64,000 nt of DNA from DAIDKA01 sp036267975 (lineage in GTDB: Bacteria; Pseudomonadota; Gammaproteobacteria; Steroidobacterales; Steroidobacteraceae), in the NCBI GenBank assembly GCA_036267975.1, contig DATAVA010000049.1:1-64000 (forward strand). Direction: 5' to 3'. Below the pieces are notes generated by a model. The model ran no database searches. It saw only the letters and a list, made by a program, of their open reading frames with translations, and had not been told where the DNA came from. Of this stretch, positions 17,424 through 26,349 are shown piece after piece. How positions within the stretch are numbered: position 1 is the first letter of the stretch; the number at the start of each line of letters is the position of its first letter. Position numbers and translations under genes: made by a program.

Positions 17424-17471
17424 TTACAGCGGGGGGGAGCTGTAACTGTATCATAGCGTGATATATACGCT
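17424..17471 (-). promoter_or_regulatory. Probable clc promoter with two inverted repeats
   Basis: On the minus strand a TATGAT -10-like hexamer sits at 17450-17455. Just downstream of it lies a perfect 7-bp inverted repeat, TTACAGC (17424-17430) and GCTGTAA (17439-17445), whose 8-nt loop is almost all G on the plus strand (C in the transcript). A second repeat, AGCGT (17455-17459) / ACGCT (17467-17471), flanks an AT-only spacer over the promoter. Either could be an operator, and the first could fold in the clc leader RNA. No clear -35 box was found. Confidence 0.45.
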
Positions 17472-17662
17472 GCGGGCGGTGACCCCGCGCAGCGCGTGTG
17501 CCGCTCACCGGCCTGCGGGACTGGCACCGGGGAACGTGTAGGACAGGGCCGACACCAGAACGGGCATTTTGCGCGTTTGCCGCTGTGACACGCGCCTCTC
17601 GGCCGGCCAAGGCCGCGCCTATAATCACCTCACGCGGCCTTCGGTCGCGCCCGAGGTCTCAA

Positions 17663-19801
17663 ATGGGAACGACGCAGAGCAGCGCGGAGGTTGCGGCGCA
17701 ATCGCCGGCGGATACTATTTCGCAGGCGAGTTTCATTGCGCAGGCGCGCCTGGCCGCGGTCGTCGACTCCTCGGACGACGCGATCGTCAGCAAGACCCTC
17801 GAGGGCCGCATCCAAAGCTGGAATGCGGCGGCCGAACGACTGTTTGGGTACACCGCTGCCGAAGTCATCGGCAAGACCATCATGATTATCGTGCCCCCGG
17901 AACTGCAGGCCGAGGAACGTCAGATTCTTGAAAGGTTGAAGCGGGGCGAACGCATCGACCATTTCGAGACCGTGCGCCTCGCCAAGGATGGGCACCGCCT
18001 ACCGATCTCCTTGACCGTGTCGCCAGTGCGGGACATCAACGGTGTCATTGTGGGCGCCTCGAAAATTGCCCGCGACGCCAGCGAGCGACATCGGTCCGAG
18101 CACGAACTGCGCCTCACACAAGGCCAGCTGAAGGCTCATGCCGACGCGTTGGCGAAGCTGAACGAATGCACCGCGCGGCTGTGGAGCTGCCACACCCTGC
18201 AGGACGGTCTGGAAGAGATCCTGAATACGGTCGTCGAACTGCTTGCGGCGGACAAAGGCCACATGCAGCTGCTGGACGACAGCGGCAGCGTGCTGCGCAT
18301 CGCCGCACACCTCGGGTTCGCGCCGGATTTCCTGCAGGCGTTCCGGGAAGTCACCCTCACCAACCCGTCGGCTCCCGGGCGGGCATTTCGCTCCCGAGCA
18401 CGGGTTGTAATCGGGGATATTGCAGCGGACCCGCCTTACGAGCCACTGCGTCCGGTCGCGCGCCAGGCCGACTATCGGGCGGTGGTGTCGACTCCGCTGA
18501 TCGGCCCGGACGGCATCCTCCTGGGCATGCTGTCGACTTACTTCAAGACCGAGCATCAACCGAATGAGCAGGAATTGCGCGTTGTCGATCTGTTCGTGCG
18601 TCATGCCTGTGACTTCATCCGCCGCTGCACGATGGAGCAGGCGCTGCGGCTGCGTGAAGAATCACTGCGCGAAGCTGATCGGCGCAAGGACGAATTTCTG
18701 GCATTGCTGGCTCACGAACTGCGCAATCCGCTCGCGCCGGTCCGCTATGCACTGGCCGCGATGCGCAAGCCCGGCCTCACCGATGCGCAGCGGGCGCGCG
18801 CCAACGAAGTCATTGAACGCCAGGTCGTTCACATGACTCACCTGCTCGACGATCTGCTGGACGTGTCGCGCATTACGCGCGGCTCGATCGAGCTCAAGAA
18901 GAGCAGCACCGAACTGGCACTCCTCATCAGCGCCGCCGTCGACGCCGCGCGACCCGTGATTGATGGCAAGCAACACGAACTTGCGCTGAACCTGCCGCGG
19001 GAGGCCGTCTACCTTGAAGCAGACGTCGTGCGCCTAACACAGGTCTTCGCCAACCTACTCATCAATGCAGCCAAATATACCGACCCGAAGGGCTCCATCC
19101 GCGTGGACGCGGTTCGCGAGAATGACGAGCTTGCGATCTCGATCGTCGATAACGGCATCGGCATTGCGCCCGACATGCTGCCACGGCTCTTCACGCTGTT
19201 TACCCAGGCAAGTTCCGCGCTGGAACGCTCGGAAGGCGGCCTCGGCGTGGGGCTCTCCCTGGTCCGTGGCCTCGTCACGCTCCACGGTGGCAGAGTCGAG
19301 GCCCGCAGCGCCGGTCTCAATCAGGGAAGTGAGTTCATCGTGCGCTTGCCGCTGGGCAGGGCAGAACCGCTACCAGCACCCGTAGACGCCGCCACCAGCG
19401 CCAAAGCACGGCCCTGCGACCGCGGCCTGACTGTCGTGATCATCGACGACAACGAGGACGTCGCCGACAGCTGCGCGACGCTCCTGGAGCTTGCAGGACA
19501 TCGTGTCCGCACGGCCTATACCGCCCACGCCGGGCTCGAGCTCGCGCAAGCGTTCCAGCCCGAGGTCATGCTGCTCGACATCGGCCTGCCGGACATGAGT
19601 GGTTATGACCTCGCTGCAAGAATTCGCGCCACAGCGTGGGGCCGCGAGGCGATTATGGTAGCCGTAACCGGCTGGGGCCAGGAAGCCGATCGCGAGCGGG
19701 CGTTCCGTTCCGGCTTCGACCATCACCTTACCAAGCCCATTGCGACCGACGCCCTGGAATCCTTGCTGCAATCCCGGTGCTCATGCCGCCGTCCAGGCTG
19801 A
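17663..19801 (+). CDS. Hybrid sensor histidine kinase (PAS-GAF-HisKA-HATPase-REC)
   Basis: 712 residues from ATG 17663. A PAS domain (about 25-150: SSDDAIVSKTLEGRIQSWN, then FGYTAAEVIGK) is followed by a GAF domain (about 175-320), the HisKA dimerisation domain with His351 in LLAHELRNP, an HATPase_c domain (NLLINAAKYTD, DNGIGI, GLGVGLSLVRGLV) and a receiver domain with acidic DDNED and phospho-acceptor Asp639 in LLDIGLPDMSGYD, ending LTKPIATDALE. No membrane segment is seen, so it senses an internal signal. There is no HPt domain and no partner regulator with an output domain next to it. It runs convergently towards the ligase gene. Confidence 0.93.
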   Translation: MGTTQSSAEVAAQSPADTISQASFIAQARLAAVVDSSDDAIVSKTLEGRIQSWNAAAERLFGYTAAEVIGKTIMIIVPPELQAEERQILERLKRGERIDHFETVRLAKDGHRLPISLTVSPVRDINGVIVGASKIARDASERHRSEHELRLTQGQLKAHADALAKLNECTARLWSCHTLQDGLEEILNTVVELLAADKGHMQLLDDSGSVLRIAAHLGFAPDFLQAFREVTLTNPSAPGRAFRSRARVVIGDIAADPPYEPLRPVARQADYRAVVSTPLIGPDGILLGMLSTYFKTEHQPNEQELRVVDLFVRHACDFIRRCTMEQALRLREESLREADRRKDEFLALLAHELRNPLAPVRYALAAMRKPGLTDAQRARANEVIERQVVHMTHLLDDLLDVSRITRGSIELKKSSTELALLISAAVDAARPVIDGKQHELALNLPREAVYLEADVVRLTQVFANLLINAAKYTDPKGSIRVDAVRENDELAISIVDNGIGIAPDMLPRLFTLFTQASSALERSEGGLGVGLSLVRGLVTLHGGRVEARSAGLNQGSEFIVRLPLGRAEPLPAPVDAATSAKARPCDRGLTVVIIDDNEDVADSCATLLELAGHRVRTAYTAHAGLELAQAFQPEVMLLDIGLPDMSGYDLAARIRATAWGREAIMVAVTGWGQEADRERAFRSGFDHHLTKPIATDALESLLQSRCSCRRPG

Positions 19802-19901
19802 TTCTATCCCTGTCTCGCGCACGCGATAGGCGTGGCTTGGCGGAATCGGCCAGGACGATGGTTCGTTCCCGCGCACGGAGGTCCGACACCTGGACCAGCG
19901 A

Positions 19902-20924
19902 CTACTGGCGTCGCCTGCGTGGCCTACCAGCCGTGACGCTCACGCTGCTCAAGGACTTCACCTTCTCACGCACGACTTCGCGCGCAGGCTTATCTTCTCG
20001 CAAACCTTGAAAGCTGGGGTGGCGCAGCCTGCCATCAGGCGTCCACTCGCTGAAGTTGACGTGGGCGACAAGCTCGGGATCCGCGAAGCGCGCACCTCGT
20101 CGCGCAGCCGTCGGCAAGGTGGTGAACGGGGAATCTTTGGCGGCAAGTGCCTTAAGCTTCTTGCGTAGGCCAGCTCCTTCTGAGGCTGAGAAGCCTGTCC
20201 CGACCTTACCCGCAAACTGCAGCAGCCCTCTGTCGTAGTAACCGATCAATAGCGCGCCGAGAATACCGGGATGCTTCGCCTGTTCGGTATAGCCGCCGAT
20301 GACGAATTCCTGCTCCTTGATACACTTGGATTTGAGCCACGAACCCGCGCGGCCCGAACTGTAAGTGGCGTCTGCCCGCTTGGATACGATGCCCTCGAGG
20401 CCCAGCGAGCAGGCATGCGCGAGCATCTCATCGCCCGACTCTTCGAAATGCTGACTATATTCGAGCGGCTCCGGCGCGCCCTGCAGCACTTCCTGCAGAA
20501 GAGCTTTTCGCTCCGTCAAAGGCATTGGCCGAAGGTCCACGCCATTCAGGTGCAGCAGATCAAATGCGTAATATCGCAGACGATCGAACTTTCCGTGCGA
20601 TAGCGCATCCTGTAAGGCATGGAAGGAATAGGTACCTTCCTGATTTGCATGGACCGCCTCGCCGTCGATCACTGCGGTGGCAATTCTGAGCTTCGCAAGA
20701 GCCACGCACAGGGGCGCAAAGCGATCGCTCCAGTCGTTGCCCGCCCGAGTAAATACTCGAGCGCCAGATTTCTCCACTACCGCAAGAAGACGGTAGCCAT
20801 CGAATTTGATCTCGTGCACCCACCCGCGCTCATTTGGCGGAGCAGACACAAGCGTTGCGAGTTGAGGCTCGACAAAAGTCGGCGGACTGATAGCTGGGCC
20901 GACACCGGATCCCCTATTGTTCAT
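19902..20924 (-). CDS. Stand-alone ATP-dependent DNA ligase (LigD ligase-domain type)
   Basis: 340 residues from ATG 20924. The nucleotidyl-transfer motif I is EIKFDGYRL with the AMP-accepting Lys40; motif III (FDLLHL), motif IV (LEGIVSKRAD) and motif V (SWLKSKC) follow in order, then an OB-fold domain. This corresponds to the ligase module of LigD without the polymerase and phosphoesterase modules. In LigD-type systems it seals ends in non-homologous end joining with Ku, but no Ku gene is visible in this window. It ends convergently 100 nt from the histidine kinase. Confidence 0.88.
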   Translation of the reverse strand: MNNRGSGVGPAISPPTFVEPQLATLVSAPPNERGWVHEIKFDGYRLLAVVEKSGARVFTRAGNDWSDRFAPLCVALAKLRIATAVIDGEAVHANQEGTYSFHALQDALSHGKFDRLRYYAFDLLHLNGVDLRPMPLTERKALLQEVLQGAPEPLEYSQHFEESGDEMLAHACSLGLEGIVSKRADATYSSGRAGSWLKSKCIKEQEFVIGGYTEQAKHPGILGALLIGYYDRGLLQFAGKVGTGFSASEGAGLRKKLKALAAKDSPFTTLPTAARRGARFADPELVAHVNFSEWTPDGRLRHPSFQGLREDKPAREVVREKVKSLSSVSVTAGRPRRRRQ

Positions 20925-21008
20925 CGGCGCAATTCTCTCACTGCAACCGCTTGATCCTCGCTTCCCTAGATCATGCATCGCAGTAGGATTTTGCCGTCGG
21001 ACACAGTC

Positions 21009-21263
21009 TTATGGAACTCCGATATCTGCCGCCAGGATCTTTATCAATGCCTCGCAGTCGATCGGTTTTACCAGATGTGCATCGAACCCGGAGTCGTGCG
21101 AGCGCATCAGATCCTTCGCCGCCTCAATATTGTCATCGACAATCAGAATTCTTCGTTGCGAGCCTTCGTTGCTCGGTCCGGCCGCCGCAGGGTCCATTTG
21201 CTCGATGGCGCCGTGCGCGGTGGCGCCAATGACATCGTGCGATCCCATGAGCTTCTCATTCAC
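21009..21263 (-). pseudogene. Response-regulator receiver domain with internal deletion
   Basis: The 84-residue frame starts with 35 unremarkable residues, then RRILIVDDNIEAAKDL, the first beta strand and acidic pocket of a receiver domain. It jumps directly to RSHDSGFDAHLVKPIDCEALIKIL, the last part of the same domain. About 75 residues that should hold the phosphorylated Asp and the switch Thr/Ser are missing without a frame break. The remaining pieces resemble the receiver domains of hybrid kinases. It is most likely a deletion remnant with no phosphorelay function. Confidence 0.65.
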
Positions 21264-21496
21264 ATCGTTCTACCCAGAATCGAACTGATTCAAGTAACGA
21301 CTGCCGCCCAGCGCGAAATGATCAGCCCATCGCCCTTAAAGGTTGGTGGGATGACGATTAAGCTTTTCTAATTTGTCTCCAGGAGGGCCGCCGTAATTGG
21401 GGGACGCAGCGATTTTTGCCGTTGGCTATTTGCCACTGGCCAATACCGATACGCAGATGCGCTCAGTTCGAGGCAAGACCCGAGCCGCTGTCGCCT

Positions 21497-22354
21497 TCAT
21501 GGCTTGGGCGCAGGCGCAGTACCCCGGAAATTCGCCTGCAGCAGGTGCGTCAAGGTATGAACATAGCGCAACTTGCCGTTTTCGACCCGGAACAGATGGC
21601 TGTCGGGCGCACCACTGCCACCGTTGGGACCGCCGGCCCCGAACGTGCAGTACACCGAGACCGTTCCCAGCACCTCGTCGACGACAAAACGACGATTGGC
21701 GATATTGACGCCGCCCGGCACCCCGACCTCGCAGCTGTCCGACGGGGAACCCTTGCCCGTATATCCGGCACCCCCCTCCACGCGCACGCACGGGAAACCC
21801 CACGGCACCAGATCAATCCTCTTTTCCAGGAAGGCATCCAGGTACGCATTGGCAGCCGCGATCAGTGTGCCGCGCGAGTTGCGCTTCTCGGCAGGAATCG
21901 GACTCCAGTCCTCCGCCGCGGAGTACTTCAGGTACGAATCGGCGCTGAAGAGCCAGTAACCCGTGGTAGTCCACAGGGTCTCGATCTCCGCGATCTTGTC
22001 GTGATTGACGCGCAGACGCGTGCTGAATACATAAGGGGCGGCCTTGTCCGTGACGATCACCTCGGTGATCGTCTGGCAGGTGTCGGTATCGAGAAAGCTG
22101 CGATGATGGTCAATCTTCATCGGCTTGGTGAGCAGGCCCTTCTGAATGTCAGCGGGGACCGTGTTCTCCCAGTATCCGACGCCCTTCGCCAGCGGCAACC
22201 CGGACAGATCACCCTTGGTTTGGGTGGTGAGGTACAGATCGACCGCCTGCTGCAGGCCGCCGCGCGTGCAGGACACCTCGGCCTGGCTGAGTGCGGGAAG
22301 CAGCGCTGCGCCGCACAGGGCAAGACTGCAAAATGCAAAAGTGATGCGTTTCAT
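21497..22354 (-). CDS. Exported DUF8021-like protein of unknown function
   Basis: 285 residues from ATG 22354, preceded by GGGAGA and starting a signal peptide (MKRITFAFCSLALCGAALLPALSQA). The mature protein has a pattern I associate with the DUF8021 family, best known to me from secreted fungal proteins: LQQAVDLYLTTQTKGDLSGL, YWENT, a DT.TCQTITEVIV segment, WTTTGYWLFSADSYL, and VPWGFPCVRVEGGAGYTG. Several cysteines could form disulfides in the periplasm. The start is divergent from the NTF2-like gene about 100 nt away. The function is unknown; the family call is from memory. Confidence 0.65.
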   Translation of the reverse strand: MKRITFAFCSLALCGAALLPALSQAEVSCTRGGLQQAVDLYLTTQTKGDLSGLPLAKGVGYWENTVPADIQKGLLTKPMKIDHHRSFLDTDTCQTITEVIVTDKAAPYVFSTRLRVNHDKIAEIETLWTTTGYWLFSADSYLKYSAAEDWSPIPAEKRNSRGTLIAAANAYLDAFLEKRIDLVPWGFPCVRVEGGAGYTGKGSPSDSCEVGVPGGVNIANRRFVVDEVLGTVSVYCTFGAGGPNGGSGAPDSHLFRVENGKLRYVHTLTHLLQANFRGTAPAPKP

Positions 22355-22455
22355 TGGTGTTCTCCCTTTATGGTCATCCAGCGCGAGAACCCGGAAAATG
22401 GCAGTATTCGCACAGCATGGCAAGCCCCGCACGCAAGACCCGCCCGGGAGGCAAA

Positions 22456-22845
22456 GTGACCCGAAGTACACAGGACAAGGCGAATCTGCGCCTCGTGAAA
22501 CGCATCTACGAGGAGGTGCTCGGGCCGATCGACTCCGGGGCAGTCGATGCGCTGTTTGATCCGGGTTACATCCAGCACAATCCCAATGCCGCCACCGGCT
22601 CCCAGGGCCTGAAGGAGATGCTGGATCGCGCGAAGGTCAAGTATCCGAAGGCCGAACACCGCGTCAAGCGCATGCTGGTCGATGGGGACCTCGTGGCCGC
22701 GCATGTCCATGTCATCTTTCATCCGGGCGATGAAGGGTTCGCGGTGGTGGATATCTTTCGCATTGCCCATGGCAGGATTGTCGAACATTGGGACGTGATG
22801 CAGCCCATCACCGCCAGCACCAAGAACAACAACGGACGCTTCTGA
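22456..22845 (+). CDS. NTF2-like (SnoaL/polyketide-cyclase type) protein
   Basis: About 129 residues from GTG 22456, which has GGGAGG just upstream; ATG 22417 is an alternative. The SnoaL-type alpha+beta barrel is indicated by LRLVKRIYEEVLGP, FDPGYIQHNPNAATGSQGLKEM, VAAHVHVIFHPGDEGFAVVDIFRI and GRIVEHWDVMQP. Such proteins are small isomerases, cyclases or dehydratases, or orphans without catalytic proof. It is followed after 11 nt by the UMF1-type transporter, suggesting a two-gene unit. Confidence 0.8.
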   Translation: MTRSTQDKANLRLVKRIYEEVLGPIDSGAVDALFDPGYIQHNPNAATGSQGLKEMLDRAKVKYPKAEHRVKRMLVDGDLVAAHVHVIFHPGDEGFAVVDIFRIAHGRIVEHWDVMQPITASTKNNNGRF

Positions 22846-22856
22846 GGGGGGATGGT

Positions 22857-24233
22857 ATGGAAATGAACGTCGCGACCGCCGGTGTGATACCGGCGGGACG
22901 CAGAACGCTGCTCGGCCGCTGGTCGTGGGCGCTTTTTGACGGCGCACGCATTCCCGACAATGTGCTGGTCAACATCTTCGTGTTTTCGGCGTACTTCAGC
23001 ACCGTCGTGATTTCCGATCCGGTGCACGGTCAGGTGGTCTGGAGCTACACGAGCGCGGTCGGGGCGATACTGGTCGCCATCGGGGCGCCCATTCTCGGTG
23101 CCATCGCGGATGCCGGCGGCCGACGCAAACCCTGGCTGGTAGGCTGCATCGCGGTCGGCGTGCCGTCGATGATGGCGCTGTGGTACGCCACCCCCGGCAT
23201 GAACGTCGGCCTGGTGTGGATCATGGCCGCGATTGTCGGCAGCATGCTCTTCTACGAATATTCGGCGGTCTTCTGCAATGCGATGCTGCCGAACATCGCC
23301 CCCGGCGGTATCGGGTTCTGGAGCGGCATGGGCTTTGCACTGGGCAATGCCTTTGGCGTCGTCCTGTTTCTGTTCTTCCTTTTCGCGTGGAGCTGGAATC
23401 CGCATCCCCTGTTCGGACTCGACAAGGCCCTGCACCAGCCCGAGCGCGCCGTCGGCATCCTCGCAGCCGTGTGGATGCTGATTTTCGCACTGCCGCTGTT
23501 CTTGTTCACTCCGGACTCCCCCGGAACGCGACTGAGCCCGGGCAAGGCGGTTCGCCAAGGGCTGCGCAGCCTCCTCGAAACCGTGACGCGGGTGCGGCAG
23601 TTCCGCAATGTCGGCCTCTTTCTCATCGCGCGCATGACGTACAACGAAGGCTTTGTCGTGCTGATGAGCTTCACGGGTATCTATGCGGCCGGGGTACTGC
23701 ACTGGAGTGCTGATGCACTGATCGTGCAGGGATTGCTCAATAGCGTCGCGGCCGCACTGGCCGGCGCGCTGGCAGGATGGATGGACCTGAAGATCGGTTC
23801 GCGCCGCAGCGCGATGATTTTCGTCGCAGGCTCGCTGCTCGCCATTGTGATCGTCTGTTCGACGAGCCCCGATACGGCGCTATTCATCAAGCTCGCGCAA
23901 CCATTGCGGCATTACGGCGGAGTCTTCCCGACGGTCCCGGATATCGTGTTCTGCGTCGCGCAGGTACTCGCCGCGACCTTCGTCACCGGTGGTCTGTCCT
24001 CCAGTCGCGCGCTGATGGGCAAGCTCGCACCGCCTGCGATGCTGAATGAGTTCTTTGGCGTCTACGCCATGTCGGGAACGGCCACCTCCTTCGTCGGACC
24101 GCTGGTGATCGGCCTGGTCACCTCCATTTCCCAAAGTCAGCGCGTCGGTATTGCCAGCGGTATCGCCTTCCTGCTGGTCGGGATGGTGCTGTTGCTGCGG
24201 GTGAAGGAGCCGGCCGGTCCGGCAGCTGCCTAG
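22857..24233 (+). CDS. UMF1/Atg22-type major facilitator transporter
   Basis: 458 residues with about twelve hydrophobic segments. The N-terminus WSWALFDGARIPDNVLVNIFVFSAYF and the loop IGAPILGAIADAGGRRKPWL match the UMF1 (Atg22-like) MFS subfamily, in which the latter carries the conserved loop 2-3 motif. The substrate is not predictable; relatives move amino acids or remain unassigned. ATG 22857 follows an AGGGGGGAT ribosome-site-like stretch. The 3' end overlaps the convergent adaA-alkA gene by 4 nt. Confidence 0.85.
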   Translation: MEMNVATAGVIPAGRRTLLGRWSWALFDGARIPDNVLVNIFVFSAYFSTVVISDPVHGQVVWSYTSAVGAILVAIGAPILGAIADAGGRRKPWLVGCIAVGVPSMMALWYATPGMNVGLVWIMAAIVGSMLFYEYSAVFCNAMLPNIAPGGIGFWSGMGFALGNAFGVVLFLFFLFAWSWNPHPLFGLDKALHQPERAVGILAAVWMLIFALPLFLFTPDSPGTRLSPGKAVRQGLRSLLETVTRVRQFRNVGLFLIARMTYNEGFVVLMSFTGIYAAGVLHWSADALIVQGLLNSVAAALAGALAGWMDLKIGSRRSAMIFVAGSLLAIVIVCSTSPDTALFIKLAQPLRHYGGVFPTVPDIVFCVAQVLAATFVTGGLSSSRALMGKLAPPAMLNEFFGVYAMSGTATSFVGPLVIGLVTSISQSQRVGIASGIAFLLVGMVLLLRVKEPAGPAAA

Positions 24234-25678
24234 GCGCTGGCCCACAGGTGCTGCGCTGCGTAGGCGCGCCAGGGACGCCATGCCTGTGCGCGCGCCAGCA
24301 GTTGCGGCGCGGACGGACGCAGTCCGGAGGCATCGGTCAGGGCGCGCATTAGCCCGACATCGGCTGCCGGAAAGGCATCAGGCTCGCGCAACTGACGCAG
24401 CGCAATGTACTGCGCGGTCCACTCCCCGATCCCGCGGATGGCGCGCAGCCGCGCGATCGCCTCGTCCAGTTCGCCGTGCGCGCCGAACAAATCCGGATCG
24501 GCGAGCGCAGCGGCGGCGAGGCCGCTGAGGGTGGCCGCGCGGCTGCGCGGCATGCCGAGGGTCGTCAGATCCGCCCCGGCCAGCGCCGCCGCGGTCGGAA
24601 AAACATGCGTCAGATGCCCATCGGGGTCCGACAGCGGCGCGCCGTATGCGGCCACGAGGCGGCCGGCCAACCGAATGGCGGCTGACACCGTGATCTGCTG
24701 GCCAAGCACCGCGCGGATGGCCAGCTCGAAACCGTCCCAGGCGCCCGGTACGCGCAGGCCCGGGCGCTGTTTCAGCAGCGGTGCCAGCACCGGATCCGTG
24801 CCCAGATGTGCGGCGATGCTGAGCGGGTCTGCCGCCAGATCGAACTGGCGTCGCAGCCGGGCAATGATATTGGGCAACAGCGCGAGCTTCGGCATGCGAA
24901 TGCTCGCCCGCAACGCATTATCGGCGGCAGGCCGCACGCTGATCCGACCCTGGACGCCGCCCAGTGCGATGGCGCGCGAATAACTCCCGCCGGCCACCCA
25001 TTCGACGCCGGGAATGGCGCGCAGCTTGAGAAACCCGAGCATCGCCGGCCAGTCATAGGGGGGCTTGTAGCGCAGCAGCAGGCTGAACTCACCATGATCG
25101 GCGACCGCGACATCCGGACCGCCCACGCGTCGCAGGGCACCCGGCGGCCGACCGAACAACGCGAGGAAGGTCTCATTGAAGCGGCGAATGCTGCCGAATC
25201 CGGCCGCAAATGCAATCTCGGTCATCGGCAGATGCGTCTCATGGATGAGCTGCTTCGCGAGCAGGATGCGGCGGGTTTGTGCGACGCCAATGGGCGATGC
25301 CCCGAGGTGCTGCCGGAACAATCGGCGCATCTGTCGTTCACCCACCCCGAGCCGCGCGGCGAGCGCATCGACATTGCCGTCGTCCAGGGCGCCCAGTTCG
25401 ATCAGCGCCAAGCCGCGCGCGACGGTATTGGAGGTGCCACGCCAGGCCGGCATGTCAGGCGCCGTCTCAGGGCGGCAGCGCAAACAGGGACGGAAGCCCG
25501 CCTCCTGCGCCGCGGCCGCCGTCGGGAAAAATATGACGTTGCGGGACTGTGGTGTGCGTGCCGGGCAGATCGGACGACAATAGATGCCGGTGGTCTTCAC
25601 GGCGGTGAAAAAGCGCCCGTCGAAACGGCTGTCGCGCAATTTTACCGCCCGGTAGCAGGCGTCGTGATCGAGGTCCAT
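24230..25678 (-). CDS. Fused AdaA-like methyl-sensor / AraC regulator / AlkA DNA glycosylase
   Basis: 482 residues. The N-terminal Ada domain has four zinc cysteines at 34, 38, 65 and 68, with the same spacing as E. coli Ada (38, 42, 69, 72); Cys34 is the expected phosphotriester methyl acceptor. An AraC-type HTH follows (about 95-185: ARLGVGERQMRRLF, MTEIAFAAGFGSIRRFNETF). The C-terminal half is AlkA: an N-terminal AlkA fold and an HhH-GPD glycosylase with LGQQITVSAAI, IRGIGEWTAQYIALR and, further on, the catalytic-type Asp in PAADVGLM. It senses DNA alkylation and excises 3-methyladenine-type bases. It is divergent from ogt across a repeat-containing gap. Confidence 0.93.
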   Translation of the reverse strand: MDLDHDACYRAVKLRDSRFDGRFFTAVKTTGIYCRPICPARTPQSRNVIFFPTAAAAQEAGFRPCLRCRPETAPDMPAWRGTSNTVARGLALIELGALDDGNVDALAARLGVGERQMRRLFRQHLGASPIGVAQTRRILLAKQLIHETHLPMTEIAFAAGFGSIRRFNETFLALFGRPPGALRRVGGPDVAVADHGEFSLLLRYKPPYDWPAMLGFLKLRAIPGVEWVAGGSYSRAIALGGVQGRISVRPAADNALRASIRMPKLALLPNIIARLRRQFDLAADPLSIAAHLGTDPVLAPLLKQRPGLRVPGAWDGFELAIRAVLGQQITVSAAIRLAGRLVAAYGAPLSDPDGHLTHVFPTAAALAGADLTTLGMPRSRAATLSGLAAAALADPDLFGAHGELDEAIARLRAIRGIGEWTAQYIALRQLREPDAFPAADVGLMRALTDASGLRPSAPQLLARAQAWRPWRAYAAQHLWASA

Positions 25679-25718
25679 GGCAGAATACTCCCACCAATCG
25701 GCCGGTCCGACTAGCGGT

Positions 25719-25767
25719 TTTCGGACACCAATGTGATCACTCCCACAGCCAATATCGATGTCCGAAA
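25719..25767. promoter_or_regulatory. Candidate Ada-type operator between adaA-alkA and ogt
   Basis: A perfect 9-bp inverted repeat, TTTCGGACA (25719-25727) and TGTCCGAAA (25759-25767), flanks a 31-nt spacer in the 170-nt divergent gap. The arms are about 40 bp (near four helical turns) centre to centre. A related GGTCCGA lies at 25704. The layout suits a regulator that binds two sites and controls both alkylation-repair genes. Confidence 0.55.
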
Positions 25768-25848
25768 TCCGCCAGCGAGCATCGCCCGGCAAGTCCAGAA
25801 TTCCTCGCACTCGCGCGCCATGCGCGGCCGATCATCACGGAGTGCACC

Positions 25849-26349
25849 ATGACTTACCTGTACAAGACCATGAGATCGCCGGTAGGCGAGCTCACTTTGG
25901 TGGGCAGCGACCGCGGACTCGCGGCCGTGCTGTGGGAGGATGACGATCCGTCACGGGTACGGTTGGCAGATCTGCAGGAAGATGCCGAGCACCCCGTGCT
26001 GCTGCGCGCGCAACAGCAACTCGAGGAATACTTTGTCGACAAACGCCGGAAGTTCACGGTAAAGCTCGACCCTGCCGGTACGGATTTCCAGAACCGCGTA
26101 TGGAACGCGCTGCGGACCATTCCGTTTGGCGAAACCCGCAGCTACGGACAGATCGCCGAGCAGATCGGCAGCCATAAGGCCGTGCGTGCCGTGGGCGCGG
26201 CCAATGGCGCAAATCCGCTCTCCATCATCGTCCCCTGCCACCGCGTCATCGGGGCTGATGGGAAACTCACGGGGTTCGCTGGCGGGCTTGCGGTCAAGGC
26301 GCGGCTGCTGGCGCTGGAGAGCCGGTCAGGCCTGCGCAACCGCCCCTGA
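25849..26349 (+). CDS. ogt: Methylated-DNA-[protein]-cysteine S-methyltransferase
   Basis: 166 residues. The active-site IVPCHRVIG motif has the methyl-accepting Cys130, and the recognition helix FGETRSYGQIAEQIGSHKAVRAVG precedes it, with GFAGGLAVKARLL after it. The enzyme repairs O6-methylguanine irreversibly by self-methylation. It lies divergently from adaA-alkA, so both DNA-alkylation repair activities share a control region. The last 24 nt overlap the convergent NTF2-like gene. Confidence 0.95.
   Translation: MTYLYKTMRSPVGELTLVGSDRGLAAVLWEDDDPSRVRLADLQEDAEHPVLLRAQQQLEEYFVDKRRKFTVKLDPAGTDFQNRVWNALRTIPFGETRSYGQIAEQIGSHKAVRAVGAANGANPLSIIVPCHRVIGADGKLTGFAGGLAVKARLLALESRSGLRNRP

Noticed and set aside
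19902..20924. Non-homologous end-joining locus
   Set aside because: Only the ligase module is present; no Ku gene or LigD polymerase/phosphoesterase module lies nearby.
25732..25747. CRP-like site TGTGA-N6-CCACA in the adaA/ogt gap
   Set aside because: One mismatch to the consensus, but it lies inside the inverted-repeat spacer, includes a simple GTGATCAC palindrome, and no CRP evidence exists in the window.
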